The notes below the pieces were generated by a model, which had not been told where the DNA came from, searched no databases, and was given only the letters and a program-made list of their open reading frames with translations. The position numbers were made by a program, and so were the translations under genes. This document shows positions 43,691-55,117 of a DNA stretch of 64,000 nt, in pieces. This DNA comes from Ceratotherium simum simum (lineage: Eukaryota; Chordata; Mammalia; Perissodactyla; Rhinocerotidae), in assembly GCF_000283155.1 (NCBI RefSeq), contig NW_004454163.1:21072742-21136741 (forward strand), written 5' to 3'. Numbering within the stretch: position 1 is the first letter of the stretch; every line of letters starts with the position of its first letter.

Positions 43691-44382
43691 TCACTAAAGC
43701 CTCTGCAGGGCATCTTGGGATTCAAGGTCAATCTAAACTATCGCTAACACCAATGCTGCGCAACAAAGGGTGATCACCAGGGCCCTTAGCAGAATAAAAA
43801 AACTGGGCTCTGGCTTCTTTTGGTCTCTTTTACTTGGTTTATTCAAGCTCTATCTCATTTCTTGGTGTCTGGTTTCCTCTCGCTCTCCTCCTGTCTCATG
43901 CTGTCCCTGGTGTCTGAATGCCCAGGGACTGTGTTCACCAGGTCAGCCTTCCTTCCCTTGAAGGGTTCAGTTACCAAAACACCATTTCTTCCCCTGCAAC
44001 TTGGGTCTTGGGTCAGAGCTTTTATTTCTCCCTAGCAGAGCAGCTCTCAGCCACGTGGTTGGGTGGATTCTGTGGCTGGAGTAATTCACTGGTTGGTGTG
44101 AATGATTTGCACTTAATTCTACCAGAATTAAGCCTGTTAACTCAGCTGACTCACTCACTGGTACACCGTCTACTTTGCTGATGTCCCCTTTCTAATCAGC
44201 CCCACTCTTATATCAGACGAGCCAAGAGGGAGGAAGCAGCAATTTGGCAAAAGTGATCAACTCCTGATGTAGTTGATGTTAAGGCAGGAATAGATGGACA
44301 AGCAGTGCTAGATTCCTTTAGTACTTTCTGAGTCTCTGGCGTTCGCTGATTATGTCCCTCTGCTTCATATTGATATACAACT
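43691..44382. other. Unassigned sequence, no gene seen
   Basis: Several short frames on the plus strand (63-87 codons) overlap without domain support. Confidence 0.4.
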
Positions 44383-44384
44383 AA

Positions 44385-44570
44385 CGTCCTCACTGAGCAG
44401 GGTTCTGGGTGCTGCATAAACATTGCCACGTTCAATTCTCCTAGCCGGGAGTACAGGCATTATCCCCCATCTTGCAGATAAGGACAGAGGCTTAGAAGGA
44501 TCAAGCATGCTGCTAATAAGAGAAGTCAGGATTTTAACTGAAGTCTCTTTGCTTTGAAGTCTTCCACACT
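44385..44570 (-). repeat. MIR SINE, antisense
   Basis: 'gggttctgggtgctgcataa', 'cgttcaattctcctagcc', 'tcttgcagataaggacagag' and 'caggattttaactgaagtct' keep the reversed MIR order. Confidence 0.65.
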
Positions 44571-46660
44571 TCCTACGGCCCCAATCTGCGTCCCCAAATC
44601 TAGTGCTTTTTGGTCTTTGCTTCTTCCATAACTCCCATGATAAATTCTACTTTTTTATCACTAGCTGAGGATGAATGATGTAACCTTTCTTATTCTAAAA
44701 AAAGACAAAAACAAAAATGGAACAAGGGAGGGACCATCTGATTTCCGTGTGCGGTGCAACGTTGATGTTTAACATGAAGTTACGGAATCGTCATCATCTT
44801 GCATGACCTCTCTGTAGTACTGGGAGGGAGGATTTGTGGGTTAATTTGAGAAATTGTTCTGTAAATGTTCAGCATTGTTCTTGTCTGTGGTGAAGAGAAT
44901 AACTGAGGGGAATACCTCACCAAGTTGGCCCCGGAAAGCCAAGTTGCTAGGTCAGCCTGACGTGGATGGCTGTGGCCGAGGGAATTCAGCCAAGAGAATA
45001 GCTCTGCCTCGCTCTCCATGGACAAGGCCCCAAGACAGCTCAGAAACTCAAGGGGAGAAACCAGAGTGGATCTTGTGGCGCTGCACGAACACAGACTGGG
45101 GATCCAGCGACCTGGATTCTCCCAGACCAGTAGAACTGTCCCCTCCCAGGCCTGTTAGACTGTATGGTCTTTCCATCTTTCACATGTCTATGTTTCTGTA
45201 AGTCTGGTCTCTCTTTCACATCACAGATTTTTAAAATATTTGTCAGCATTCACCTCTCCCCGTAGTGTTCTCCTCCATAGGTTAAACATTCTTACGTGAT
45301 ACTCTTTCTAGACCCAAATGCTGCGCTCTCAAGAACCAGAATTGATCATTGTGCTTCAGATGGGGTTTGGCTTGGTGGAGAGAGCACAGAGCACAGTAGG
45401 ACTTCCTTGGACCTGGCTACTATTCTTCAATAATACCGTCTTCCGTGAAGTGTCCTCCATCCCCTAGGTGGCCTGCTGGATAATAGTCAAATTATTCTAT
45501 TTACACCAATTATAACACAAGATGATTAGTGGAGCAGAGCACATAGTTCCCATGTTGAGACTTTTATTAAGGGGCTGAGTTAGCTGGGAATGATTACAGT
45601 TCTCCTTGGGGGTTATTGGTGAATTTGACAGATTCTCTAATTTCTTCAAAAGCTTCCTTACCAAAAAATCCTTTCTTTCTTTACTGACAAGGACCTAGTC
45701 TCATTCTAGCTTTGGTTCCTACTTTCGGAAAGATCAAAAGAAAGCCTAAGACATTTGAAGAGAAAGTGTAAAAAGCAGTAAAAAGTGAGGCCAAGTTTAA
45801 ATAATATGGAAACCCAGGGAATATCTAGTTATGACATTTAAAATATCTAATAGGTTCCACTTGGTAAGTCATCTTACTGCAGCTTGTCTCATATCAGTTC
45901 TATATCCACCATTTGACAGATACCGGAGAACCCTGCCCCACATATATAAAGATAAACTTGTTTTCCAGTAGAGGCAGAATTCTTAATTATAGGGTTGAAT
46001 GCCCTGAACATTCTAGAGCTGACCTGGCCAACTAGACTACAACTCTAGGAAGAAGAGTCATCAGCCTGGGAAAATGTGTGTCGTGTCAGAACAGAACTCA
46101 GAGCTTCCTTTTAATAGTCCAGCTCTTACTTCCAGCTTACGTGTCAGCTGGTGACAGAGGGAGTGTCTCTGTCTTCTCAGCCTTTGGTCTTGAGCCCTGT
46201 GTTTCTGCCTTTTACTCTGGTTACTCTAAAGTGTGCCATTCCTACCCCTCTGCTTATGGACTATATTTGGACCCACTTAAGCCCTGCAAAGCCAGCCTGC
46301 CTCATCACTCCCCACTTAGTTCAGCACGGGGGTAATGTGGCAAAAATCAGGTTTCCACCTGTCCACTCGAAAGGGAAGGCTGCACTCTCCTCGGACTTTG
46401 TATATAGCTCCGGGGATTCCTGGCAAGAGGTGAGGGAACATCTCTTCATGTGGGTCTCTGGGTCTCCCTTGGACACAATTGTGGAGTCAGAAGAGCTAGA
46501 CTTTGGCCGTCTGTCTCTGTGTCCGTTGGAGCTCTCACCCAGGCTGCCCCAGGCCTTCTTCTTGGGAGCTGGACATTCCTGAACCCTTCACCTCTTCCCA
46601 CGCCAGTAATCAAAACGAATGCATGTTAAGGCTTTCAGGGATATTCACATTTTAGCATTC
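44571..46660. other. Unassigned sequence, no gene seen
   Basis: About 2.1 kb in which I name no repeat with confidence. Frames of 115 codons (44854-45201) and 143 codons (46151-46582) on the plus strand show no domain. A second frame overlaps the latter. Confidence 0.4.
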
Positions 46661-46664
46661 TCTG

Positions 46665-46997
46665 ACTTAGTGTTGGCAAACCCTTTCCTTAAAGGGCCAT
46701 ATAGTAAATGTTTTAGTTTTGCAGGCCATACAATCTCTGCTGCAACTACTCAACTCTGCCATCGTCACACAAATGCAGCCATAGACAATATGTAAATGAA
46801 TGAGCATGGCTGTGTTCCAACAAAACTTTATTTATGGGCATTGAAATTTGAATTTCATGCAAATTTTGTGGGTCATAAAATATTATTCATCCTTTGCTTT
46901 TTAAAAAACTAAAAATGTAAAAACCATGCTTGGCTCTAGGGACATACAAAAACAGATAGCAGGCTGAATTTGGCCTGTAGTTTGCCAATTCCTGATT
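46665..46997. mobile_element. hAT-type DNA transposon with inverted ends
   Basis: Left end 'gtgttggcaaaccctttcct' and right end 'cctgtagtttgccaattcct' are inverted repeats. The interior has the well-known 'gttccaacaaaactttattt' and 'gcagccatagacaatatgta' words. Non-autonomous. The subfamily name is not certain. Confidence 0.8.
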
Positions 46998-47008
46998 TAA
47001 CTAAAAGC

Positions 47009-47166
47009 GATGGACACCTGGCTATAGCCTCTAGGCACCACCATGTATTGTTAGCTCCTGCTTTTCTGGAACTTCTCTCCTTCTTGAGCTAATTTAGATC
47101 AGGTCAGGGAGGCCCTACCACTGATACGAGCTGGAGTTACTATTGTTGCTGTGGGCCTGGTTGTGT
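47009..47166 (+). repeat. Diverged direct repeat, first copy
   Basis: Direct, same-orientation match to 49303-49465. Shared words include 'tctggaacttctct', 'gagctaatttaga'/'gagttaattcaga' and 'ttgttgctgt' with 'ggcctg'. Family unknown. Confidence 0.65.
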
Positions 47167-47247
47167 CTTAGGTTCCCCAGTTCCTTAGAGAAATTGTAGA
47201 ATTTGTGGAGTTATTATTTTTTTTTCCTGTCCAGAGCTGGCTTGGTG

Positions 47248-47885
47248 CATGTATTAGTTTCCTATTGTTGCCATAATAAATTACCACAAATTTAGCGGTT
47301 TAAAACAACACAAATTTACTATATCATAGTTCTGTATGTCATAAGTCCAGGTTGGCTCAGCAGCTATCTCTGCTCTAGGTTTCACAGGCTGAAATCAAGT
47401 TGTTGGCCTGGCTGGGCTCTTATAGGAAGGCTCTGGAAAGGATCACTTTCCAAGCTCGTCCAGGTTGTTGGCAGAATCCAGTTCACTGTGGTTATAGGAC
47501 TGGGGTCCCATTTTCTTGCTGGTGCTCAGCTCGGGGCTGCTCGTAGCTCCTAGAGACCTTTCTCTGATCCTTCCCTGTGGGTACCTACATCTCGGAGCCA
47601 GCAAGGGCACATCGAATCCTTCCCATGCTTGGAATTGTTCTGCCTTTCTCTTCTGTCACGTCTCTGTGCCTCCAGCCAGAGAAAGTTTTCTGCTTTTAAG
47701 GGCTCATGTGATTAGATTGAGCCAGCCTAGATCATCCAGGATAATCTCCTTATCTTAAGGCCCATAACCTTAATTACATCTGCAAAGTCCCTTTTGCCCT
47801 GCAATGTAACATATCACAGCTTCCAGGGATTAGGACGTGGCTGTCTTTGAGGAGCCACTGTTGTGCCTACCACGTTGCAGTTTTG
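47248..47885 (-). mobile_element. MLT1-type (ERVL-MaLR) LTR, antisense
   Basis: 'gtattagtttcctattgttg', 'taaattaccacaaatttagc', 'gtcccattttcttgctggtg', 'gggctgctcgtagctcctag', 'gatcatccaggataatctcc', 'aattacatctgcaaagtccc', 'ggattaggacgtggctgtct' and 'gtgcctaccac' run the full length of a reversed MaLR LTR. Confidence 0.88.
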
Positions 47886-47940
47886 GAAACCTAAGCCACC
47901 GGACAGAGATGCCATGTTGGCCAAACTGCTACTTCTTCTT

Positions 47941-48187
47941 CTTTTTTTGTGTGTGTGAGGAAGATTGGCTCTGAGCTAACATCTGTTGCCAATCCTCCTC
48001 TTTCTGCTGAGGAAGATTGACTTTGAGCCAACATCTGTGCCCATCTTCCTCTATTTTGTATATGTGATGCTGCCACACATGGCTTGATGAGAGGTGCATT
48101 CATCTGCACCTGGGATTCGAACCTGCGAATCCCGGGCCGCCAAAGCAGAGTGCGTGAACTTAATCACTATGCCACCGGGCCAGCCCC
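47941..48187 (-). mobile_element. ERE SINE, copy 7 (minus)
   Basis: Two tail modules ('ctctgagctaacatctgttg' and 'tttgagccaacatctgtgcc'), box B 'gggattcgaacc' and head 'caccgggccagcccc' at the right. The duplication 'ctgctacttct' flanks it (47926-47936 and 48188-48198). It lies just beyond the MLT1 LTR. Confidence 0.95.
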
Positions 48188-48198
48188 CTGCTACTTCT

Positions 48199-48666
48199 CC
48201 TTATGAAGCCATTTATGATCTTCTCTGTTGGAAGAATCCATTCCCTCTTCTGAACTCCTATAACCAATTGTCCTAGGCTTGACTCTAGTCAGCTGTGGTG
48301 GCTTTTGCTCTCTGCCATTTTCCTTCTTCAAGTTACAACATCCTCTTTATTTTGGGGGACTCCTCCCACACTCTGTCCATCCAGAGGGGCTGCCATCCCG
48401 TGACCACAGGGATGGGCATATGACCCAGCTGAGCTGGTCAGAGCTCCCCATTCCTCAGCATTATTGGACAGATGACCCAAGTGAACCAGTTAGAATCTTC
48501 CCTGGAACTGATTTATGGATGTTTGGAGAAAGAAACTTTATTTTAGCTGTGTTTGTTGATTCCAAGGATATGAATCTAAAGCTTTTAGCAGCCATCTTCT
48601 CTACCGTATGGAGAGAGCTGTCTGCAAAATCAAACCAAGGAAAGGGAAGATGAGAAACATCTATTT
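48199..48666. other. Unassigned sequence
   Basis: A 124-codon plus frame (48279-48653) is open, with no domain. No repeat named. Confidence 0.4.
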
Positions 48667-48667
48667 T

Positions 48668-48762
48668 GCTTCACATTATTTTTCCTGTGCCTGGCACAGT
48701 GTGTGGCCCACAGTAGCTGCTCGTGGATATTTACTGAATGAATGGAATCCTGGTAGTTTTGA
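48668..48762 (+). repeat. L2 LINE 3' tail, sense
   Basis: 'cctgtgcctggcacagtgtg', 'cccacagtagctgctcgtgg' and 'atatttactgaatgaatgga' form the L2 terminus. Confidence 0.75.
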
Positions 48763-48954
48763 GTCCCAGGTAGTAGTCTCTGACACCTTAGTCCTTGCAG
48801 CTCCTTCTTCTATTCCATGAGCTACCCTACATCTTTTCCAGCTAGGTGACTCAGTAAATTCCTTTACGCTCTTTAGGCCTTGTTGAGTTGGGTTTCAATC
48901 AATCACTTGCAATGGAATGAATTCTGGTTAATATGGTAATGCATAGCATAACTA

Positions 48955-49075
48955 CCCTACATTCTGTTTATAATGCCTCTCCACTAGCCTGTAAGCTCTT
49001 TAAGAGCAGGGATTGGGTTCCTCACATCTGTGTATCTCCCACAGTGCTGGGCACTGAATGTGTCTGAATGATGGG
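48955..49075 (+). repeat. L2 LINE 3' end, sense
   Basis: 'ccactagcctgtaagctctt', 'taagagcagggattgggttc' and 'cacagtgctgggcactgaat' are L2 3' UTR. Confidence 0.75.
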
Positions 49076-49302
49076 GCATTGAAGCACAGTGGTGAGAGAC
49101 CCTGTTGTGGAGGAGAAAGAGAGACCACCTGAGCACAAGAAAGAGATGGAAAAGCAAAATAAGTGCAAAAGAGCCAGCAAAGGAACACATGTGCTCACAC
49201 ATGGAAGTCTGAGCAACAGAAAACTCAGGAGAAAGAGATGGCAAATGTGGCTCTTACTCCACTGCCCCTCTCATGTCTATGTCTGTCTGTCTAATCAACA
49301 GT

Positions 49303-49465
49303 AATGGATACTTGGCTATAATTTCTAGGCACTCTTTGGTTTTTAGCTCCAAAACATTCACGTTTCTGGAACTTCTCTACTTCCTGAGTTAATTCAGACC
49401 AGATTAGGGAGGCTCCACCAGTGACAGGAACTGGGGTTCCTCTTGTTGCTGTAGGCCTGTTATGT
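49303..49465 (+). repeat. Diverged direct repeat, second copy
   Basis: Partner of 47009-47166, roughly three quarters identical by eye, with a small indel near the middle. The flanks differ, so the homology ends at the stated limits. Confidence 0.65.
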
Positions 49466-49705
49466 ACATACGCTCCCTCTCTCCCGTGCCTACCTCCTTC
49501 ATGGTTTTTCTCAGTCCCTGATTTCCCAAGAGATTCATCCTCACCCAGACCAACACTTCTTGCCTACCATTTTCCAGGGACAGGAAGGCTTGTGAAATTA
49601 TTTCTGTGGTTGAGGTGGTGAGGGTGGGAGGTAGGAGAGGGAACTTTCTGGTTTGATACATTTGAGCAGATAGGGCTTCTTCACTCATGCTCCGACATTG
49701 GCTCT

Positions 49706-49985
49706 AGTGCCAACAGTTAACAGCTGGGCTCCAGGGTCAAGAACTACCTCTGCCCTTAATCTCTGCGAGACCTTGGCATCAGCATCATTACTTGCATAAT
49801 GGGTAAAATAATATTACTGATATCATGCACTTGCTTATGAGGATTAAATAATATAAAACACTGTTAGATAATGTAAAACACTATTAAATAATATAAAACA
49901 TGTAAAGCACTTATAATACTCCTAGGACCCAGTGAGTGCTCAATAAAAATAACTTATTATTTTTATTGTTTTATATTTTATTATT
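49706..49985 (+). repeat. MIR SINE, sense, with internal triplication
   Basis: 'tgcataatgggtaaaataat' and 'cttatgaggattaaataata' are MIR core and 3' part. About 20 bp is then repeated three times ('taaataatataaaacac', 'tagataatgtaaaacac', 'taaataatataaaacat') before the tail 'gtgagtgctcaataaaaata'. Confidence 0.75.
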
Positions 49986-50778
49986 CTTTTCCAAAATTAG
50001 TGAAGCTGTCAAGTGGGTGCAGCTCCCAAAATGTTTTGCTGTTGACCAGCTTTAAGGATATATTTCATAACAAGATGAAGAATAAATCTAAAATTTCTGT
50101 TAACTGTAACAGACAATTCTGATCTATGGAGGGGTTATTTGCACAGAGGCTGTGACTGTAAAGGGACAAGGTGAGTGTGTAAATGTGGCTCATATAGAGC
50201 TCTGACAAGTCACATTGGATTCTGAAAGATAGACTTAAAATTTACAAAAGAAGGATTATCAGTTCATGGGTTTTGAGGAAAATTATTGCTATCTTAGTTT
50301 CTGAGTGCCAAGAAAGAGGATCAAAAGTAATTTTCAATAGGAATAGGAATTTCCGTAGTCCATTTGGGGAAAAGATTTTATCTTCTCTTGTATGTAACAG
50401 ACATTTTAAGATGAATTATTAGCTTTTACACCTCAATCTGATGTCACATATTCCAACTTTATTGCTCCAATTTAATATTCTATCTTAAGCATGTTTCCAA
50501 TGAGAAATCACAGAAGAATTATTGCTGGGGAGGAGATTTCAACATTTCCAAAGGGTGAGCATGAAGGAGTTATAAAAAATGGGTTTCTGGAGTTTTTCTG
50601 AAGAGCTTGAGGAATTTTTAGAGTTTCATTCTTTTCTCTAGAGTAGGATAGAGGCAGTTTTGGAAAGTTAGATCACTGGACACAACTCTTTGATCACATT
50701 AGTTGAAAGGGATCCCCACGTCCTTTGATTTCCCTCAAACACTATGTCAGTATGACACACCCTACGACTTCCCCCTAT
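49986..50778. other. Unassigned A/T-rich sequence
   Basis: No gene or named repeat. Confidence 0.4.
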
Positions 50779-50779
50779 T

Positions 50780-50928
50780 TTCTATTTGTATCCATGCTTT
50801 ATTTTTCTTTCTAGACTCTAAACTCTTTAAGAGAAGGAAGCACATCTTATACATATACAAATGCCATCTTTCCCAATAACTAACCAGGGGTCCTGTATAT
50901 AACAACACTAGATAAACGGGTGGGTTTG
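50780..50928 (+). repeat. L2 LINE 3' end, sense
   Basis: 'tctagactctaaactcttta', 'agagaaggaagcacatctta' and 'ggggtcctgtatataacaac' follow the L2 3' UTR, without a clean tail. Confidence 0.55.
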
Positions 50929-50931
50929 TGG

Positions 50932-51165
50932 AAGTTAAGCATAGTGGAAAGAGTGATTCCAGAAGTCTATATAAGACCACAGTCATAGTCCATGGTCTAG
51001 ATTTCATGTCATCCACTTCCTAGGTGAGTGGCCTTGGGCCTCAGTCTTCTGATCATCCTGAAACTGTGGGTGATAACGCTGACCTTGTAGGGAAGATTCA
51101 GATTCTGTACATGGTGGAGCCTGTTATCTGGCATGGAATAAGCCCAAGTTACAAAAGATTTCAAA
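50932..51165 (+). repeat. MIR SINE, sense
   Basis: 'gcatagtggaaagagtgatt', 'gagtggccttgggcctcagt', 'gataacgctgaccttgtagg' and 'atctggcatggaataagccc' span most of MIR. Confidence 0.65.
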
Positions 51166-51324
51166 ATAATGGCCAGTTACATTAGCATGGATTTTTAAAA
51201 ATAGCTTACTAAGTATTTTTATTTTCTCTCCACTGTCCATCAATTGGGGCAGTCATTTTATATTCTTAAGAGAGGTTGAGTTTTCAATTTGTCCTACTTT
51301 CAAAGAAAATTTATGTATTCTTTG

Positions 51325-51405
51325 CATCATGGAATGTTAGAGTTGGAGAGGGTATTTAAGATTGCCTTAAGCCTTCCTCCTGATGCAGAAACTGAGTCTG
51401 GCTTC
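51325..51405. repeat. Old MIR/L3-tail-like repeat
   Basis: 'catggaatgttagagttgga' and 'tgatgcagaaactgagtctg' repeat the motif series seen at 16488 and 43478. Confidence 0.45.
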
Positions 51406-51627
51406 ACGGAAGAGGGCCATTGGGCCTGGACCTTAAACAGAGAATAGAATTGGCTAAGTGGAGACCTGGGAGATGGAGATGGTATAGATTCTAGCAGGAC
51501 CATGGAGGCGATGGTGGGGGAGGTGGTGTAGTGATGAGATAAATGGAAGTAGAAACTTACTAGATGTGTTTTAGAAATAATGAGAAGACAAGTCTGCCTT
51601 GTGAGCAGGGGTGGGAAGGTGAAGGGA

Positions 51628-51780
51628 ACCTGCATTTCATAAGCCAGGCACCATGCCAGGTGCTTTACTTAATGTTCATAATAATTCCATTATGTTCGTG
51701 ATCCTTGGTCTATCTTACAGATAAGGAAGCTATTCATAAAAGTTAACTTACCATTGCTCACGTAGCCAGTGTGTTTTCCC
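51628..51780 (-). repeat. MIR SINE, antisense
   Basis: 'ccaggcaccatgccaggtgc', 'ttaatgttcataataattcc', 'cttacagataaggaagctat' and 'attgctcacgtagccagt' are a reversed MIR. Confidence 0.7.
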
Positions 51781-53195
51781 ATCTATTATTCTGTGAAGGC
51801 TTACAAAGGGGAATAATTCAGTGGCATTAGACAGGAAGCGAGGTTGGGGCTATTTTCTAAAGGCTTTGATGTCAGGCTAAGGAGGATAGGCTCATCTCAG
51901 AGACAATGGGGAGACATTCAAAGTTTTCAGTTTGGGACTTGGGGAAATGAGGTTTATGACACAATAAAAGAGGTGAGTTAGGAAGCTTTAACCTGACAGC
52001 TGTAAATTCCTCAGTTCCATCTTTGAAATGCAAGCTTTCCACTTTAGTTCTTGTCAATCCTAATTTGTTTATTAGGTTGTACCCTTTCTCCAGGGGAAAT
52101 GGGGAAAGAGAGAGTGTCTAAGATTCCACTGATCCACACTTGCTCTTATTCAAGGTTTGTAATGAGGAGCAGGAAGTTTTCCCACTTGCTGCTGGCAGAA
52201 TCCAGAGCAGAGAAGGGCATGCTAATACTTTCTTAGCAACATTGAACAATTGTGCCCAAGATAGCTTTATAAGCATTCATTCTGAATTTTTCATATCTTC
52301 CCCATTCTAGTTTTATCCCCTCAAGTCATGTACTAACTTCATGGCTGGAAACTTTTTTAGCTCACCATCAATTTCCTTGCTGTTGAGTAATAGAGGTGAT
52401 TCATTGACATTATTGCCCATAATGTTTAATGTGAAATGGAATTATATGACAGGACTCAACGGCTGTCTATTACCTTGAAAATTAACACCTCACCTTCACC
52501 CTGGTGTTTATATTTAATAAGTGCTTTACCCCATCATCTGTCTCTGTGCAGTGCTGTTATCCACCCCATTGTGCAATTAGAGCAGCTGACTGCCTCATTA
52601 GCCACCAATCCATCTTGGCATGGTCTACCTTCCCTTTTCATAGCGTGGGCCTGTTGAGTTCCAGATCTCCTGGCACTGTCCCCTGAACTGCCAGGGTGAC
52701 CCTGGGAAACATTTTAAGTAGATAAAAGTTGTTGACAGTGTGCTTCTCTTTCTAGTGACTTCATGCTGACCCTGGGCTGCCCAGGGAAGCCAAACATGAA
52801 GCCCCCAGAGGCTTGGGCATTGCCAAATTCTTGGGACTTTCTTGGCTACTTTCTGCTCTATTAAAACCTAACCCTCCCTTTTTTTTTCCTATTGCTGCAG
52901 GGTGTTATTCTCAGCTGGGTGACCATAAGAGGCAATAAATTCATTCAAAAAATTTTAATCTCCACTAATGAGTAGGTGAGCCAATGTATTAAACTTCCAA
53001 GGTAACACAAGGCAGGCACCATCTCTCAGTCTCTTCTTCTTGTAGAGAATTTAGAGCTGCAATGAACTTAACAGACCATTCTAGTCCAAACACAAGCAGT
53101 TCTGATTCAGTAAATCTGGAGTACACATATCTTGAAAAAGCTTCAGTTGATTCTAACGTCACAGTGCTCCTCTCATGACATAATGATTGTGAGAT
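51781..53195. other. Unassigned sequence, no gene seen
   Basis: About 1.4 kb without a confident repeat. The stretch 52040-52480 has mixed composition and might hold conserved non-coding sequence, which I cannot judge. Confidence 0.4.
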
Positions 53196-53199
53196 TCTA

Positions 53200-53400
53200 A
53201 AGCTGTACTGTTGAATACAATAGCCACTCATCACACGTGGCAATTGAAATTTAAATTAATTAAAAATTGAAAACACAGTCCCTCAGTCATACTAGCCACG
53301 TTTCAAGCACTCATAGCCACATGTGCTTAGTGGCTACCATTTTCAACAGCGCAGATATAGAACATTACCATCCTTGCAGAAAGTTCTATCTAGGACAGTG
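53200..53400. mobile_element. hAT-type palindromic MITE
   Basis: The two halves carry inverted words: 'caatagccactcatcacacg' on the left and 'atgtgcttagtggctaccat' on the right, around an AT-rich centre 'ttaaattaattaaaaattg'. The right end 'agttctatctaggacagtgc' is the usual terminus of such elements. Confidence 0.7.
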
Positions 53401-53955
53401 CTGTTATAAAGCATAAATTCGGTATTGGCTATTATTTGTTCTAAGTGAAGAAACAGTGCCTTAGGAAGCAGAGCGAGATGAGAAGTCAGAAGGAGGTCAT
53501 AGAACCTACCTTCCCTGAGGTGGAAAGTACTGGTCAGTGGGCATTTCTCTGGTGTCCAGAATGTCAGTTCACTCTGGTTAGATTGTAACTCCCAGCCTGG
53601 CTGTGTTTTCATCAGGTTTTTAGCAATTGGCATAAATACCACCTTACAGTGACATACTAATTCTGATAAAACTTACATTCTACTACTCACATTTCTAGTT
53701 TATAAAGTGGCTTCATGTCAATTCACTTACACGATGATCACAATAATTGTAGGAAAGGTAATATTATTCCCATTTAAGAGTGTGAGAACATGAATAGTCA
53801 TTAATAGTGGAATAGTTCCATAAATAATTAAGCAGCCACAGAAAGAACGTATGAAAGGTATACCTGTTGATTTGAAGGGATTTCCCCAAGGTAACACTGA
53901 TTGAGAAAAGCAGATATGGGAAAGCGCACATAGTACTATGTTGGTTCTTCGGATG
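53401..53955. other. Unassigned sequence
   Basis: No gene called. A weak reversed MIR may lie at about 53700-53790 ('gataatattattcccattta'-like). Confidence 0.35.
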
Positions 53956-53959
53956 TTTG

Positions 53960-54450
53960 TTCCTTGATCCATTCCTCACTCTTCCCTGATCCCCCCTGTA
54001 CTGCAGGGTGACAGACTCCTGAAGGTTGAGTCTTCCAGGCTCCCATATCAGTTGGCTTCCAGCTGAGTTTAGCCAATGGGAGTCATGGTGGATTATCATG
54101 GGGGATAAGCAACAGAAGAGCCAGGACATCCACCTTGGCAGCATCTTTGGCAGCAATGTCTCTCCTCTGTGGCTCTGGCCCCAGTGGGCAGCTTCGCCAT
54201 GGTGCCAGCTTCCACCAGGTGACCATAGCTGCTGGGATGGGATAACATCACCTCCTTCCTTTGCACCTATAGCCTAGGGCTGATAGCAGTTCACTGTTAT
54301 TGCAAACCTCTGGGCTGCCTCACCATTCCATGTTTGGCTTCTTAGTTCTCCCGTCACCAGTGTAACCAGTATCCTGCATTAAATTCATTCCCTCTGTTTG
54401 AATTATTGGAGTGGTTTCTGTTTTCCTTTTGGGTCCTGACTGAAACAAAT
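53960..54450 (+). mobile_element. Probable old LTR, MaLR/MER type
   Basis: The 3' part 'ctctgggctgcctcaccatt', 'tcctgcattaaattcattcc', 'gagtggtttctgttttcctt' and 'gggtcctgactgaaac' is the pattern of an old mammalian LTR terminus. The 5' part is moderately GC-rich. Family not certain. An 83-codon frame (54026-54277) lies inside it. Confidence 0.5.
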
Positions 54451-54684
54451 ATGATCTTTCTGTGTAAAAAATGACAATCTATACGAAATGAGACTCTGTG
54501 TAGTATATGTGCATGTGTATGATTATGTGAGCGTGGAGAAAACCATAAGAGGATAAGTACTAGGTTGTTAACGTGGAATATGGGGATGGCGGTGAGTGCC
54601 TATGGGGTGGAGGGGGTGGAAGAGAAGAAGAATGAAGCTAAACTAAAAAGGAGGAAAAAAGATTGCATTAAAAATGCATAATAT

Positions 54685-54950
54685 GGGGCCGGCCTGGTGG
54701 CGTAGTGGCTAAGTTTGCACACTCTGCTTCGACGACCCACGGTTTGCAGGTTTGGATTCTGGGCACAGATGGATGCACCACTTATCAAGCCATGCTGTGG
54801 AGGCATCCTATAGACAAAATAGAGGAAGATGGGTATAGACGTTAGCTCAGGGCCAATCTTCCTCAGCAAAAAGAAAAGGATTGGCAAGGGGTGTTAGCTC
54901 ATAGCCAAGCTTCCTCACACACACACACACACACACACATACACACACAC
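54685..54950 (+). mobile_element. ERE SINE, copy 8 (plus), ending in a CA microsatellite
   Basis: Head 'ggggccggcctggtggcgta', box B decayed to 'ggtttggattct', two tail modules ('gttagctcagggccaatctt' and 'gttagctcatagccaagctt'). Instead of poly(A) it ends in a CA run (54914-54950). A 13-bp duplication with one mismatch flanks it (54672-54684 and 54951-54963). Confidence 0.95.
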
Positions 54951-55034
54951 AAATGCATGATATGATAATACATATCCATTTACACAAAATCATGTGTGCT
55001 TATGTTTAAATAAGAGAGATGATAAAACTAGTTG

Positions 55035-55115
55035 GAGCGGTTTACTAACCTGCCAGTAGGTCAGTAAGAGGTGGAGAAATAACCTGAACCCAGATCTTTT
55101 GACTCCAAATTTGGG
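55035..55115 (-). repeat. MIR SINE fragment, antisense
   Basis: 'gtaagaggtggagaaataac', 'ctgaacccagatcttttgac' and 'tccaaatttgggt' match the reversed MIR 5' part. It lies head-to-head with the next MIR. Confidence 0.6.
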
Positions 55116-55117
55116 TA

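Noticed and set aside
46151..46582. 143-codon plus-strand frame
   Set aside because: It overlaps another plus-strand frame and has no domain or family resemblance.
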